Positions 25,836-34,253 are shown, counted from the first letter of the stretch. The stretch is DNA of 64,000 nt from DASRHT01 sp035293765 (GCA_035293765.1 DATGMF010000020.1:48662-112661), one strand, 5' to 3'. Notes: a model not told the origin generated them from the sequence alone. Numbers and translations are program-made.

Positions 25836-26438
25836 TTATACCATAGTGAACTGGCGTTTGACCTCGTTCATATCATAGTAGATCGACTCGCGTACGATCT
25901 TGCCATTTTGCCTGACAACGACGGTGACGCCGCGAATGGAGAAGGCGCGCCCCGAAGCTGGGAAGCCGGGCAGGTCTCCACTATGGACGCCGCTGGCAAC
26001 CCATTCGACAGTGACTTGCTGATTCTGTGCCACACGATTGACAACTTCGATATTCAGATTGGAGAATGCCTCCGCATTCATCTGCTTGCGGCTCAGAATA
26101 GCTTGATGTCCCGTGAATGACTCGCTATACATGCTGTCTTCAACCACTGCATTATGAGCGTAATCATCGTGCAAGCCGCCAATATCGCCCTGCGTTTGCT
26201 TTTTGAGATGTTCCTTGTGTCGTTCAATATTGCTGGCAGCCACCTCGTCCGCCTGTACTACTGGCGTCTGATGGGCCGCAAATGCTCGCGTTGCCGCTGC
26301 TGTCGCGATAATGCCGACCCCTCCGGCTGAAATACCCATAGCGGTGAGCTTCTGCATAAAATGCCGCCGTGGCATCTTGCCCGCTCGCACTTCCTCAACC
26401 ATTGCGGGAATCGTGGTATACTCCTGATTTTCCTCCAT
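25836..26438 (-). CDS. Tat-signal SnoaL/NTF2-like secreted protein
   Basis: A twin-Arg start region (PRRHFMQKL at about 23-31) is followed by a hydrophobic Ala/Gly-rich segment (about 33-54, ending AFA). This fits a Tat signal, though the last motif residues differ from consensus. Residues about 65-198 look like a SnoaL/NTF2 cone (EHLKKQTQGDIGGLHDDYAH, GHQAI, IRGVTVVVRQNGKI, SIYYDMNEV). Such proteins often act on small hydrophobic ligands as isomerases or cyclases; the substrate is unknown. A GAGGAGGA ribosome site precedes the ATG. Confidence 0.75.
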   Translation of the reverse strand: MEENQEYTTIPAMVEEVRAGKMPRRHFMQKLTAMGISAGGVGIIATAAATRAFAAHQTPVVQADEVAASNIERHKEHLKKQTQGDIGGLHDDYAHNAVVEDSMYSESFTGHQAILSRKQMNAEAFSNLNIEVVNRVAQNQQVTVEWVASGVHSGDLPGFPASGRAFSIRGVTVVVRQNGKIVRESIYYDMNEVKRQFTMV

Positions 26439-26561
26439 AGCTCCTCCTCAAAATAAAATACAAGCAGGTTTTGTTATATGTATCACTGTCATTGTAGCGT
26501 GAGATTAAACGGCCACATGGCCCTGTTAAAAAATCATTGATAGCTCGTTGGTTAGCAATGA

Positions 26562-26570
26562 TGCTATAAT
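26562..26570 (+). promoter_or_regulatory. Extended -10 promoter element
   Basis: TGCTATAAT (26562-26570) is a perfect extended -10, about 36 bp before the GxGYxYP gene. No good -35 is seen at the usual distance, as is common for extended -10 promoters. Confidence 0.5.
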
Positions 26571-26605
26571 CATCACTGATAAACATCGGATAGAAAGAAA
26601 ATCTG

Positions 26606-28213
26606 ATGAGGAGAGAAATTGCCGGTCTGGACTGGTCCGGCGATAGAATGATACCGGCGTTCCAGGCACCCGGGCATCTTGCTGTCTACGATCTGCGCGG
26701 AGCCACGCGCGACACTTTGCTCACGGCAACCACGATGGCGGGTCTGATCAATCGACCACGGCCTGAGGTGTATCTCGTTACCAGCAATGACGATGCTTTC
26801 TGGCTCTCGCAGGCGTTCGGCTCCGTTCCGCAGGAGAGAGCATTTGTGAGCGGTGACGAAGCTTTGAGTGGCCTTCTGGCAACCTATGGCGATGCCATGC
26901 AGGGCGGCATCATTTACGATCCCAATCTCGTCGATACGATCAATATTGCAACGATGCTGGCCGCTCAGCGCGATGGTGTCGTGGTTTCGCCTGAGCAGGC
27001 AGCGGATCTGCAACTTCCCGTACTGGCTGACCTGCGAACTTATGGCTGGAAGAATCGTTTACAGGTCTATCGTTGGGCGCTGGAGAATCTGCGCTCAGGC
27101 TCGTCTGATCGTATGGTGGCGGGGCTTGATGCCAGGAATGTGGTCGGTCTGCGCTCGTTCCTGGTCGCCACGCGCACTTTTATCTACTGGCTCGACTCGC
27201 GTTCACATCTGCCCAATATCAAGCAGGGCTGGCTCTCTGAGCATATGCTGATGCGGCGCATTCTCCATACGTATCCTCCCCTGGCAACTCACCTGGGCTG
27301 GTTTATTGATGAGAGTAGCGGCGTCAAGCTGACCTCGCAGGCGGCTATGGCTGTGCTGGCAAGCGATCACTTTACCAATCTGGAAGTATGGGCGGCAGTG
27401 CAGCCTCAAAAAATAGCAATATCTGATGCTGTGATTGAAGTTCCAGAACCTGCAAACAAAATCTACGTATCGTTCACGATGAGCGATGGGGATAACCTCC
27501 AATATTGCCAGCATCATCTATTGCGCCTCTGGCATGACGCTGCGCGTGGCTCGCTGCCGATTGGCTGGACCTTCTCGCCTGTGTTGCTCCAGGCGGCTCC
27601 GGCGATGGCGGCATATTATATGCGCACGATGACGCCGAACGATGAGCTGATAGCGGGTCCGAGCGGTGCGGGCTATATGTTCCCCTCGCACTGGCCCGCC
27701 GACCACCTGACTCCCTTCCTGCAACGCACAGGCCAGATGATGCAGGCGATGGGGATGAAGTCTTTGCAGGTGCTTGATATCGGCTTCTGGCAAAGTTCCG
27801 GCCTCCCTTTCGCCTTCGTTTTCAGTCTGGCGGGTATGGTCTTTGCCGATAGCCAGCGCCAGTTGCGTTACGCGCAGGAGTTGGCCCCCTTTGGCTTGTG
27901 GGGTATACTGAGTGGTGCGGGCAGGAAGGCGTTCAGTTGCAAAAATGTGGAGGGGATGCCGCTGTATCAGAATCTTGGCCTTGCCGGCAGCGTGGAGCAG
28001 ACGGTCAGACTGATCAAACGCATGGCATCAACGCATAGACAGCGTCCCCTTTTCTTGAACGTCTATATGCTCGCGTGGTCGATTACTCCATCTGATCTCA
28101 AGCGCGTTGTAGAGCAGCTTGGAGATGGGTATGAGATCGTGTTGCCGAACACGTTATTGTTTCAATCCCGCAAGCGGGTTGAGGTAACCACGATCTCTCA
28201 CCACTCTCTTTGA
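26606..28213 (+). CDS. GxGYxYP-family putative glycoside hydrolase
   Basis: The 535-aa protein matches the GxGYxYP family: an N-terminal domain (residues 15-115; AVYDLRGATRDTLLTATTMAGLI region and PEVYLVTSNDD) and a C-terminal barrel-like domain containing FTMSDGDNLQY (about 292) and the name motif GPSGAGYMFP (about 350). Members are thought to be glycoside hydrolases, but the reaction is not settled. No signal peptide is seen. It precedes mftF by 76 bp on the same strand, so both may be cotranscribed and linked to glycan or mycofactocin-glycan metabolism (inference). Confidence 0.78.
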   Translation: MRREIAGLDWSGDRMIPAFQAPGHLAVYDLRGATRDTLLTATTMAGLINRPRPEVYLVTSNDDAFWLSQAFGSVPQERAFVSGDEALSGLLATYGDAMQGGIIYDPNLVDTINIATMLAAQRDGVVVSPEQAADLQLPVLADLRTYGWKNRLQVYRWALENLRSGSSDRMVAGLDARNVVGLRSFLVATRTFIYWLDSRSHLPNIKQGWLSEHMLMRRILHTYPPLATHLGWFIDESSGVKLTSQAAMAVLASDHFTNLEVWAAVQPQKIAISDAVIEVPEPANKIYVSFTMSDGDNLQYCQHHLLRLWHDAARGSLPIGWTFSPVLLQAAPAMAAYYMRTMTPNDELIAGPSGAGYMFPSHWPADHLTPFLQRTGQMMQAMGMKSLQVLDIGFWQSSGLPFAFVFSLAGMVFADSQRQLRYAQELAPFGLWGILSGAGRKAFSCKNVEGMPLYQNLGLAGSVEQTVRLIKRMASTHRQRPLFLNVYMLAWSITPSDLKRVVEQLGDGYEIVLPNTLLFQSRKRVEVTTISHHSL

Positions 28214-28289
28214 GAGAGAGTATAGACTTCCAATCCGAAACCGTCAAGTGGAAATGTATTAGCGATACTTGCGAAAACGATGTAAACTG

Positions 28290-29843
28290 ATGAGAATAGA
28301 TAATCAACAGCTCTCCCCTGGCTCTTATCGTCTGGTAAAGGGCGTGCATCTGGTGAGGCAGGGCGATAGTGCCTATGCGATCTGCAACTATCCTATGCGC
28401 GTCGTGCGCCTCACTCCCACGATAGTCGCCCTGCTTTCTCTCTGCCAGCAGGAGCAGACCTGCGAGCAGCTTGCTCATCATCTGGCAATGCCGCTGAAGC
28501 GCGTGGAGATGCTGTGCGATCAGTTGCGCTGGAAGATGCTGCTGGAAGCTGGTCCCCTGTCGCCTCTTGCAACCTGGCCGCCCGTTTCCATCATTATTCC
28601 TACGTATAATCGCGCCCATGAGCTAGAGCGTTGTCTACGCTCGCTCTTTGAGCTGGACTATCCCACAGGCAACCTGGAAATTCTCGTCGTTGACGATGGT
28701 TCGACCGATGCCACGCAGTCTATCGTGCAGCCGATGGTCCTGGAAGCGCAAGCTCTGGGCATAGAGATGCGCGTCGTGCGCCATGAGAAGCGGCAAGGCG
28801 TCGCGATCAGTCGCAATACGGGAGCGCAGGCGGCTCAGCACGCTCTGATAGCGTACCTGGATAGCGATTGCGTTGCCTCTCGCGGATGGCTGAGCGAGCT
28901 TGTACCGGCCTTCCAGGATACGCGCATCGCTGCCGTGGGCGGTATGATTCGCGCTTACGAGCGAGGAAGCATGCTGGGCCGTTACGAAGATAGCCGTTCT
29001 TCCCTTTTTATGGGCAAACGAGCGCAACAGGTCTGCCTTGAGGGACCGCTCACCTATCTTCCCACCGCCAATCTGCTGATCCGCCGCGCCATCTGGCAGC
29101 AGCTTGGCGGCTTTGCTCCGCTCACATTTGGGGAAGACGTTGATTTCTGTCGCCATCTGCTTGCCACTGGTGCGCGTATCCTGTATTTGCCGCAAGGGAT
29201 CGTCTATCACGACTATCGTACAACGCTGGGGGCCTTCCTGCGCATCCGCGTTGCCTACGCCTCGGCTGAAGCTGCCCTCCTGCAACGCCATCCAACCGAG
29301 CGACGTACCTTACTACTGCCGCCGGAGCAGGCGGCGTTTGCTGGTCTGGCGTTAGGGGGACTATGTGGGTTAGCCGGGCAAGCGCGAAGCTCCATCCCGA
29401 GGCGGGGCAAGCGCAAATCCCTCATAGTTTCCCTGTTCTTGCTCGCTCTTGCCTTTGTGGTTGCTCTGGTGGGAGCGGGTACGCGCCTCTATAAGGTGCG
29501 CGTGCGGGAACGTCTGCCGGTGGCCGGGCCGCTGGTCGTATGGGCGACTCTGCGCGGTCATCTGGCATACACCTATCACCTGTGCCGTCACCTCACCCGC
29601 TATTACACGTTGCCCTTATTGCTCGCTGGTATAGTGATACCGCCATTGATTCCGCTGCTATGCGTGCTGTACTGTATTGTGGTAGGTGTGGACTATGTGC
29701 GGCTACGTCCAGATATGGGGCTGAGCGAGTATGTGCTCTGTTCCATGCTCGACGATTGCGCCTACGAGGTGGGGGTAATGCAGGGCTGCATCAAGTTCAG
29801 GACGTGGAAGCCGTTGTTCCCGGTGGTGAAAAAGCGGCTGTAG
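28290..29843 (+). CDS. mftF: Mycofactocin-type glycosyltransferase MftF
   Basis: The protein (517 aa) has an N-terminal PqqD-like segment of about 85 residues (YAICNYPMRVVRLTPTIVALLS), then a family 2 glycosyltransferase (from about 97; VSIIIPTYNRAHELERCLRS, VVDDGSTDAT, LDSDC, and GEDVDFCRHLL), and two C-terminal membrane segments. This order is that of MftF, which glycosylates mycofactocin. The mft neighbours support the call. Starts: the frame opens at a TTG (28269), but I chose the ATG at 28290; neither has a strong ribosome site. Confidence 0.85.
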   Translation: MRIDNQQLSPGSYRLVKGVHLVRQGDSAYAICNYPMRVVRLTPTIVALLSLCQQEQTCEQLAHHLAMPLKRVEMLCDQLRWKMLLEAGPLSPLATWPPVSIIIPTYNRAHELERCLRSLFELDYPTGNLEILVVDDGSTDATQSIVQPMVLEAQALGIEMRVVRHEKRQGVAISRNTGAQAAQHALIAYLDSDCVASRGWLSELVPAFQDTRIAAVGGMIRAYERGSMLGRYEDSRSSLFMGKRAQQVCLEGPLTYLPTANLLIRRAIWQQLGGFAPLTFGEDVDFCRHLLATGARILYLPQGIVYHDYRTTLGAFLRIRVAYASAEAALLQRHPTERRTLLLPPEQAAFAGLALGGLCGLAGQARSSIPRRGKRKSLIVSLFLLALAFVVALVGAGTRLYKVRVRERLPVAGPLVVWATLRGHLAYTYHLCRHLTRYYTLPLLLAGIVIPPLIPLLCVLYCIVVGVDYVRLRPDMGLSEYVLCSMLDDCAYEVGVMQGCIKFRTWKPLFPVVKKRL

Positions 29844-29866
29844 CAAGATATGAAACAAAAAATTTG

Positions 29867-30331
29867 TTACATGTCTGCTTTCCTCAAAACGATTTTCCCC
29901 GGCGAGTCTTTTCCCACGGTCAATCTTGATATCTCCTCTCTGCCTCCATGTGAGCGGAGAACTCCTCGTGCCTGACCTTCGGGCAGATAGGACACGTATT
30001 TATTTTCGCGAGGATTGACCTGGAGCCATAATCTGCCACAGTTTTCACATTCAAACAAATCACGACGATGGCCGCCATGATAATAGGAGAGGATTTGGAC
30101 AATCTGCCGAGTGATGTGGCTTCGGTTACTGGATTCATGCGAATCTGATGGGGAAAGAAGTGGGCGTTCTCTGGCTTCCCGCTCGTATGCCAGAAGAAGA
30201 TCCGCGACGGTTTCTATAACCTCATTAAAGTACACAGGGGTATCCCCGTCAGCGTAGCAGAGAGCCTTGTAGGGAATTTCGTCTGTATTATCTCTAATTG
30301 TATGGCCGCAGGTACATCCAAGTTTTGACAT
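29867..30331 (-). CDS. Hypothetical zinc-binding protein, 154 aa
   Basis: I see two cysteine sites: GCTCG near the N terminus and FECENCGRLW in the second half, which could form one zinc centre. No known enzyme motif. The product is soluble. The frame opens at 30370, but the ATG at 30331 follows AAAGGAG by 6 nt. It lies inside the mycofactocin region but on the opposite strand from mftF and separated from mftC by a strong terminator, so a role there is not shown. Confidence 0.65.
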   Translation of the reverse strand: MSKLGCTCGHTIRDNTDEIPYKALCYADGDTPVYFNEVIETVADLLLAYEREARERPLLSPSDSHESSNRSHITRQIVQILSYYHGGHRRDLFECENCGRLWLQVNPRENKYVSYLPEGQARGVLRSHGGREEISRLTVGKDSPGKIVLRKADM

Positions 30332-30416
30332 CTTAACTCCTTTTCCAAATTCTTTAGATGGTTTCCCCAATGGGAGCCTCTTCAGTGTATCATCTTCAGG
30401 TTTGCTACTCTAAAAA

Positions 30417-30454
30417 AATAGCCCATCCATGCTCATAAAAATGGATGGGCTATT
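30417..30454 (-). terminator. Terminator of the mftB-mftC transcript
   Basis: A perfect 14-bp stem (30417-30430 with 30441-30454) with a 10-nt loop is followed, reading leftward, by seven consecutive T. It lies 88 nt after the mftC stop. Confidence 0.9.
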
Positions 30455-30465
30455 GGTAATATTTA

Positions 30466-30561
30466 CTAATGGCTCTCACCGAACCATTTCTGGCGACGTT
30501 CCCACTCCGAGCTGTTGAGTCCGTCGGAACTGTTGATGTGAGCTACTGCTGTAACACACAT
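30466..30561 (-). CDS. Candidate 31-aa small protein overlapping the mftC end
   Basis: An ATG frame overlaps the last codons of mftC and runs to 30466, just before the mftBC terminator. The peptide ends SSEWERRQKWFGESH and looks protein-like. No separate ribosome site is visible, so expression would depend on coupling to mftC, or this could be an alternative C terminus of MftC reached by frameshift. Weak evidence. Confidence 0.25.
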   Translation of the reverse strand: MCVTAVAHINSSDGLNSSEWERRQKWFGESH

Positions 30562-31673
30562 TCGGGATCGCGAATGTTGAGCTTTTGATGCACAAACCAC
30601 TTGGTCGCCGGACAACCGCCATGACAGGCGGCATATTGTCCGCAGCCGGTGCATGCGCCGCTACCCATCTGGCGATAGTAGTTGAAGAGGATCGAGTTTT
30701 GCCAGATTTCGCGGAAGCTCTCAGTATGTAAATTGCCCGCTTCAAACTCTGGAGCCTGGAAGAAAGCGCAGGGATAGACCTCGCCCTCGGGACAGATGCA
30801 GCACGTTGCGGTCGCGGCTCCACAGACATCCAGTCCTGCCAGCTTGTTGCCGAAGGCGTTAAGATGGAAGAACGAATCGGCTGTCAGCACGTCAGGATGC
30901 GTCTCCAGCCACGCGGTAAACTGGCGATACTGCTCGCGTGTGGGGTGCAGATCCGCCCATACCTCCTGTCCCCGTCCCGATGGCCGCAGGCGGGTCACGC
31001 GCAATTTGGCGTCAAAGCTCGCTGCAATCTCATAAAGTCGGTCTAGCTCTGAGAAGCTGTAGCGCGTCAGAACGCTATTCACGGTCAGGCTGTGCCCCTC
31101 GGCGGCCAGTAGCTCCAGCCCACGCAGCGCGCGCTCAAACACGCCTTTGCCACGGATGCTATCGTTGGTTTCCGGCGTGCCACCATCGAGGCTCACCTGG
31201 AAATAGAGGGGCTCAAACTGCTTCAGGCGGCGCGCCCGTTCCTGGGTGATCAGCGTCCCGTTGGTGCTGACGCACATCACGAGGCCGCGCTCAGTACAGC
31301 GTTCGAGCACTTTCCAGATGCCGGGATAAATAAAGGGTTCGCCGCCGCCGAAATGAATCTGGAAAACCTGCATCTCCGCCAGCTCATCCACCAGTGCCAG
31401 CGCCTGCTCGGTCTTCAACTCCCCCGGTCGCCTGCGTCCCGATGATGAGAGGCAATGCACGCAGGCGATATTGCAGGCTGCTGTAATCTCCCATGTGACC
31501 GTGATGGGCGCAGAAAGCCCGCCCTGCAAAAAGCGTTGGGAGCCGCGCCCCTTCTTCTGCGATACCATCTCACCTGTCTGCTGCATTGCTGCCAGCGCCA
31601 GGGGATGGACGGCTCCGATTTTCTGACCCTGCGAGCGAGCAGAACGTTCGATAAAGCGTACAAGTTCCACCAT
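30543..31673 (-). CDS. mftC: Mycofactocin maturase, radical SAM/SPASM protein MftC
   Basis: The 376-aa enzyme has the radical-SAM cluster motif C67-x3-C71-x2-C74 (CNIACVHC), the GGGEP motif and a C-terminal SPASM domain with CGAAT, CCICPEGEVYPC, CTGCGQYAACHGGCPA and a last ECV. MftC removes the C-terminal Tyr carboxylate of the MftA peptide and then crosslinks Val and Tyr, with MftB as carrier. It follows mftB at a 146-bp gap on the same strand. An N-terminal extension of about 50 residues precedes the domain. GGAG lies about 9 nt before the ATG. Confidence 0.88.
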   Translation of the reverse strand: MVELVRFIERSARSQGQKIGAVHPLALAAMQQTGEMVSQKKGRGSQRFLQGGLSAPITVTWEITAACNIACVHCLSSSGRRRPGELKTEQALALVDELAEMQVFQIHFGGGEPFIYPGIWKVLERCTERGLVMCVSTNGTLITQERARRLKQFEPLYFQVSLDGGTPETNDSIRGKGVFERALRGLELLAAEGHSLTVNSVLTRYSFSELDRLYEIAASFDAKLRVTRLRPSGRGQEVWADLHPTREQYRQFTAWLETHPDVLTADSFFHLNAFGNKLAGLDVCGAATATCCICPEGEVYPCAFFQAPEFEAGNLHTESFREIWQNSILFNYYRQMGSGACTGCGQYAACHGGCPATKWFVHQKLNIRDPECVLQQ

Positions 31674-31819
31674 TCGGGAGCACTCCTCTCGTGCAATATG
31701 TTTCCAGTACCCTCAAGCGGGTCGTGATCGCCACCGGCTCCCGCTGCCTCTCTTGAGGAGAAGTATAACATCGGGTCTGAAGATGTCAAATTGAAATGTA
31801 CTATGGAAATAGCGATTGT

Positions 31820-32110
31820 TTACTGAACCGATGAGCGAACTTCGATATAGCCGCGCTTCGCCAGATCGTCCAGCGCTCCATACAGCTTCTGCCTGTTTAC
31901 CTCAGAGAGGTGACGCTGCTCAATGGCTGCGCTCAAATCGCCATGATACTGCTGCTGACCCTCGATCAGCAGTTCGATCAATTGGGGCGAATTGATAAAA
32001 GAAAGCGCGCCCCGATCAGCGCAACCATATTTGTAAAGAATGCCTCCAAAGGCTTCGCGTCGAATCTTCACCTCGGCAATGAGCTGGTATTGTGACGGGA
32101 TGTGTGTCAT
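31820..32110 (-). CDS. mftB: Mycofactocin peptide chaperone MftB
   Basis: This 96-aa PqqD-like RiPP recognition protein has the expected layout: a beta-rich start (VKIRREAFGGILYKYG), the segment ALSFINSPQLIELL, and a C-terminal winged helix (LYGALDDLAKRGYIEVR). It would hand the MftA precursor to MftC. A strong AGGAGG lies about 12-13 nt before the ATG, longer than usual. No closer in-frame ATG, GTG or TTG lies between. Confidence 0.85.
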   Translation of the reverse strand: MTHIPSQYQLIAEVKIRREAFGGILYKYGCADRGALSFINSPQLIELLIEGQQQYHGDLSAAIEQRHLSEVNRQKLYGALDDLAKRGYIEVRSSVQ

Positions 32111-32167
32111 AGGCGGGATTTTGCCTCCTATTTAAGAAAGACAACGTGATTGTACCGTGTAGAAGCA

Positions 32168-32196
32168 AGCATACCCGCTAAAATGTGGGGAGTCAA
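32168..32196 (-). promoter_or_regulatory. Promoter of mftB-mftC
   Basis: Reading leftward: TTGACT (32196-32191), a 17-bp spacer and TATGCT (32173-32168). Confidence 0.65.
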
Positions 32197-32225
32197 GGAA
32201 GGATCAGGTTCGCCTCCGCAAACGC

Positions 32226-32255
32226 TTGCACCGACCCGCTAACAGATGGTATGCT
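32226..32255 (+). promoter_or_regulatory. Promoter of mftA-SDR
   Basis: TTGCAC (32226-32231), an 18-bp spacer and TATGCT (32250-32255), back-to-back with the mftBC promoter and sharing its exact -10 hexamer. Confidence 0.6.
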
Positions 32256-32300
32256 CTAAACACGAAGTCGAGTTCTCTACATTCTATGCGAGGTATATAC

Positions 32301-32468
32301 ATGCTTGACGCTACTTCCCTGACCAACCAGGCCGCGACCACCGAACAGACTATGGACGATTCCGCAACCCAGGCTCCTACAGATGAGGCAACGCTGGAAG
32401 AGGAGGAGTGGGAGGAGGAACTGATCATCGAAGATTTCACCATCGATGGTATCTGTGGCGTCTACTAA
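32301..32468 (+). CDS. mftA: Mycofactocin precursor peptide MftA, 55 aa
   Basis: The peptide has an acidic leader (EEEEWEEELIIEDF) and ends in IDGICGVY. Known MftA peptides end in IDGMCGVY, so this copy carries Ile for Met five residues from the end; the core Val-Tyr pair that becomes the redox cofactor is intact. A longer frame begins at 32226, but the ATG at 32301 has GCGAGG 7 nt upstream. mftB and mftC are divergent, not downstream as in mycobacteria. Confidence 0.9.
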   Translation: MLDATSLTNQAATTEQTMDDSATQAPTDEATLEEEEWEEELIIEDFTIDGICGVY

Positions 32469-33297
32469 ACGTTTCCAGGAGCAAACCGTATTTATAACCG
32501 GTGCGGCCAGAGGTATGGGACGCTCCCATGCGCTCGCTTTTGCACGCGAAGGCGCTCGCCTCGTGCTATGCGATGCCTGCCAGCAGTATAGTACCGTCCC
32601 CTATCCGCTGGCCCGACCGGAAGAGCTGGCATCGCTCGCTCACGAGATCGCAAAGATCGGCTCTCCCGTCATCGCGGAGCAGGTTGACGTTACCAATCTT
32701 GCCGCGATGCAGGCGCTGGCTGAGCGAGCGCAGCGCGAACTTGGCCCTATCGATATTGTGGTGGCGAATGCCGGGCTGTACTCGTTTGCTCCGAGCTGGG
32801 AATTGAGCGAAGAACAGTGGGATCAGACCATTGATGTTTGCCTCAAAGGCGTCTGGATCACCTGCAAAGTCTGTATCCCGCAAATGATCGCTCGCCAGCG
32901 CGGCAAAATTATTTGCATTGCCTCGACCGCCGCAGAGAAAGGGATGGCAAACCTGGCCCACTACGTAGCGGCCAAGCACGGCGTAGTCGGCCTGGTGAAG
33001 ACGCTGGCGATAGAACTGGCCCCCTACCATATCAACGTCAACGCCATCTGTCCCACCAGCGTTGATACAACGATGTGTCGCAACCAGGCGCTTTACGATG
33101 TGTTCGCGGGCGGTCCCGGTCCCGACGCGACTTACGAGCATATGTTGGGGCTGATGAATCAACTCAATCTCTTCACCGAAGCAACCCTCTTACCGCCCGC
33201 AGCCATCAGTTCCGCCGTACTCTGGCTGGCCTCAGCCGAGGCCCGCTACATCACTGGCTGCTCCCTGCCTGTGGACGCTGGCTATCTCACACGCTGA
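32446..33297 (+). CDS. Mycofactocin-coupled SDR-family oxidoreductase
   Basis: This 283-aa short-chain dehydrogenase has the nucleotide motif TGAARGMGRSHA (18-29), the form typical of mycofactocin-dependent SDRs, then VVANAGLY, and the catalytic S160, Y173, K177 triad. It would oxidise an alcohol with tightly bound NAD(H) recycled by mycofactocin. The ATG lies inside mftA, overlapping it by 23 bp in another frame, without its own ribosome site, so translation is probably coupled. A GTG at 32455 is an alternative. Confidence 0.88.
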   Translation: MVSVASTKRFQEQTVFITGAARGMGRSHALAFAREGARLVLCDACQQYSTVPYPLARPEELASLAHEIAKIGSPVIAEQVDVTNLAAMQALAERAQRELGPIDIVVANAGLYSFAPSWELSEEQWDQTIDVCLKGVWITCKVCIPQMIARQRGKIICIASTAAEKGMANLAHYVAAKHGVVGLVKTLAIELAPYHINVNAICPTSVDTTMCRNQALYDVFAGGPGPDATYEHMLGLMNQLNLFTEATLLPPAAISSAVLWLASAEARYITGCSLPVDAGYLTR

Positions 33298-33399
33298 GTT
33301 ATTTGTCCATCCTATCCACTTGATCTTCCGACTGTGCCTCCCTGTTTTAGAAGAAGAGAGTACGTGTGACTATTGGGAATAGTATCTGACCTGCCTCTT

Positions 33400-33463
33400 G
33401 AGCGGGGTCCAGGGGCAGCGCCCTGGCGGGGTGTGGGGCGTCCCCACTTTTCTCCCCCCGCTC
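33400..33463. repeat. Structured repeat with nested hairpins
   Basis: Outer arms GAGCGGGG (33400-33407) and CCCCGCTC (33456-33463) enclose two hairpins: CCAGGG/CCCTGG (33409-33426) and GTGGGG-CGT-CCCCAC (33433-33447). The RNA would fold as a three-way junction. It lies between the SDR gene and the reductase gene. Confidence 0.7.
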
Positions 33464-33524
33464 ATTGACGCAGGCGGCAGCAACAACTTGTACATGGCGC
33501 TAACAAAAAGACAAGGAGAAGTGT

Positions 33525-34097
33525 ATGAGAAAAATCATTACCACCACATGGGTCACCCTTGACGGTTTCATTGCAGGACCGAACGGAGAAATGGATTGGA
33601 TAGGGGAAATCTACGATGAAGCAATGGGGATCTATGAGAATGACCTGATCGACTCAGCCGATACGCTATTATTGGGGCGTGTAACCTATCAAAGTTTTGC
33701 TGGCTCCTGGCCCTATGTGCCTGATAATCCTCATGCCTCCGAGGGCGAGAAAATATACGCGCGCAAATTGAACGCCATGCGCAAGGTAGTGTTTTCCAGG
33801 ACGCTGGAAAGTGTGGAGTGGAACAATTCCACGCTGCTGAAGGAGGTCGTTCCAGCAGAGATTGAGGCTATGAAGCGCGAGCCCGGGCGCGATATGGCGA
33901 TCTACGGCAGCGCCAGCCTGGTGCAAACCTTGACCAACTTTGGCCTGATTGACGAATATCAACTGCTATACCACCCGGTAATTTTAGGGGGCGGAAAGCC
34001 ACTCTTTCATGACATCAAGGATCGGGTGAAGCTGAAACTGGTCAACAGCAAAACGCATCCCTCTGGAGTCATGGTGCTTTCCTACCAGCCGAGATAA
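33525..34097 (+). CDS. Dihydrofolate reductase-family protein (RibD C-terminal type)
   Basis: The 190-aa protein shows the RibD_C/DHFR-like pattern: TTTWVTLDGFIAGPNGEMDW, TLLLGRVTYQSFAGSW, VVFSRTL, DMAIYGSASLVQTL and YHPVILGGGKPLF. It is an NADPH-dependent reductase of unknown substrate; these proteins are usually called YyaP/YqjY-like. AAGGAG sits 8 nt before the ATG, and a terminator follows at 34154. Confidence 0.85.
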   Translation: MRKIITTTWVTLDGFIAGPNGEMDWIGEIYDEAMGIYENDLIDSADTLLLGRVTYQSFAGSWPYVPDNPHASEGEKIYARKLNAMRKVVFSRTLESVEWNNSTLLKEVVPAEIEAMKREPGRDMAIYGSASLVQTLTNFGLIDEYQLLYHPVILGGGKPLFHDIKDRVKLKLVNSKTHPSGVMVLSYQPR

Positions 34098-34153
34098 ATG
34101 TAACTGCGCTCTTTGCATTGGAAAATACAGGAGAAGCGAGAGCTGGTCTTTGT

Positions 34154-34186
34154 GAGCGTGCCTCTTGCTTCCGCTACGCTCTTTTT
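34154..34186 (+). terminator. Intrinsic terminator after the reductase gene
   Basis: GAGCGT (34154-34159) pairs with ACGCTC (34176-34181), followed by TTTTT. An overlapping alternative stem pairs a GAAGCGAGAG tract upstream with CTCTTGCTTC. Confidence 0.55.
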
Positions 34187-34253
34187 ATGTCGCATAGCAC
34201 ACGTTTTATATGAAAGAGCAGTTATGGATGGTAAAACGGAAAAGGGTGGTTGA

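Noticed and set aside
26490..26530. GGCCACATGGCCCTG as a degenerate MITE end
   Set aside because: Only about 8 bases match the MITE end and no partner end or duplication is nearby.
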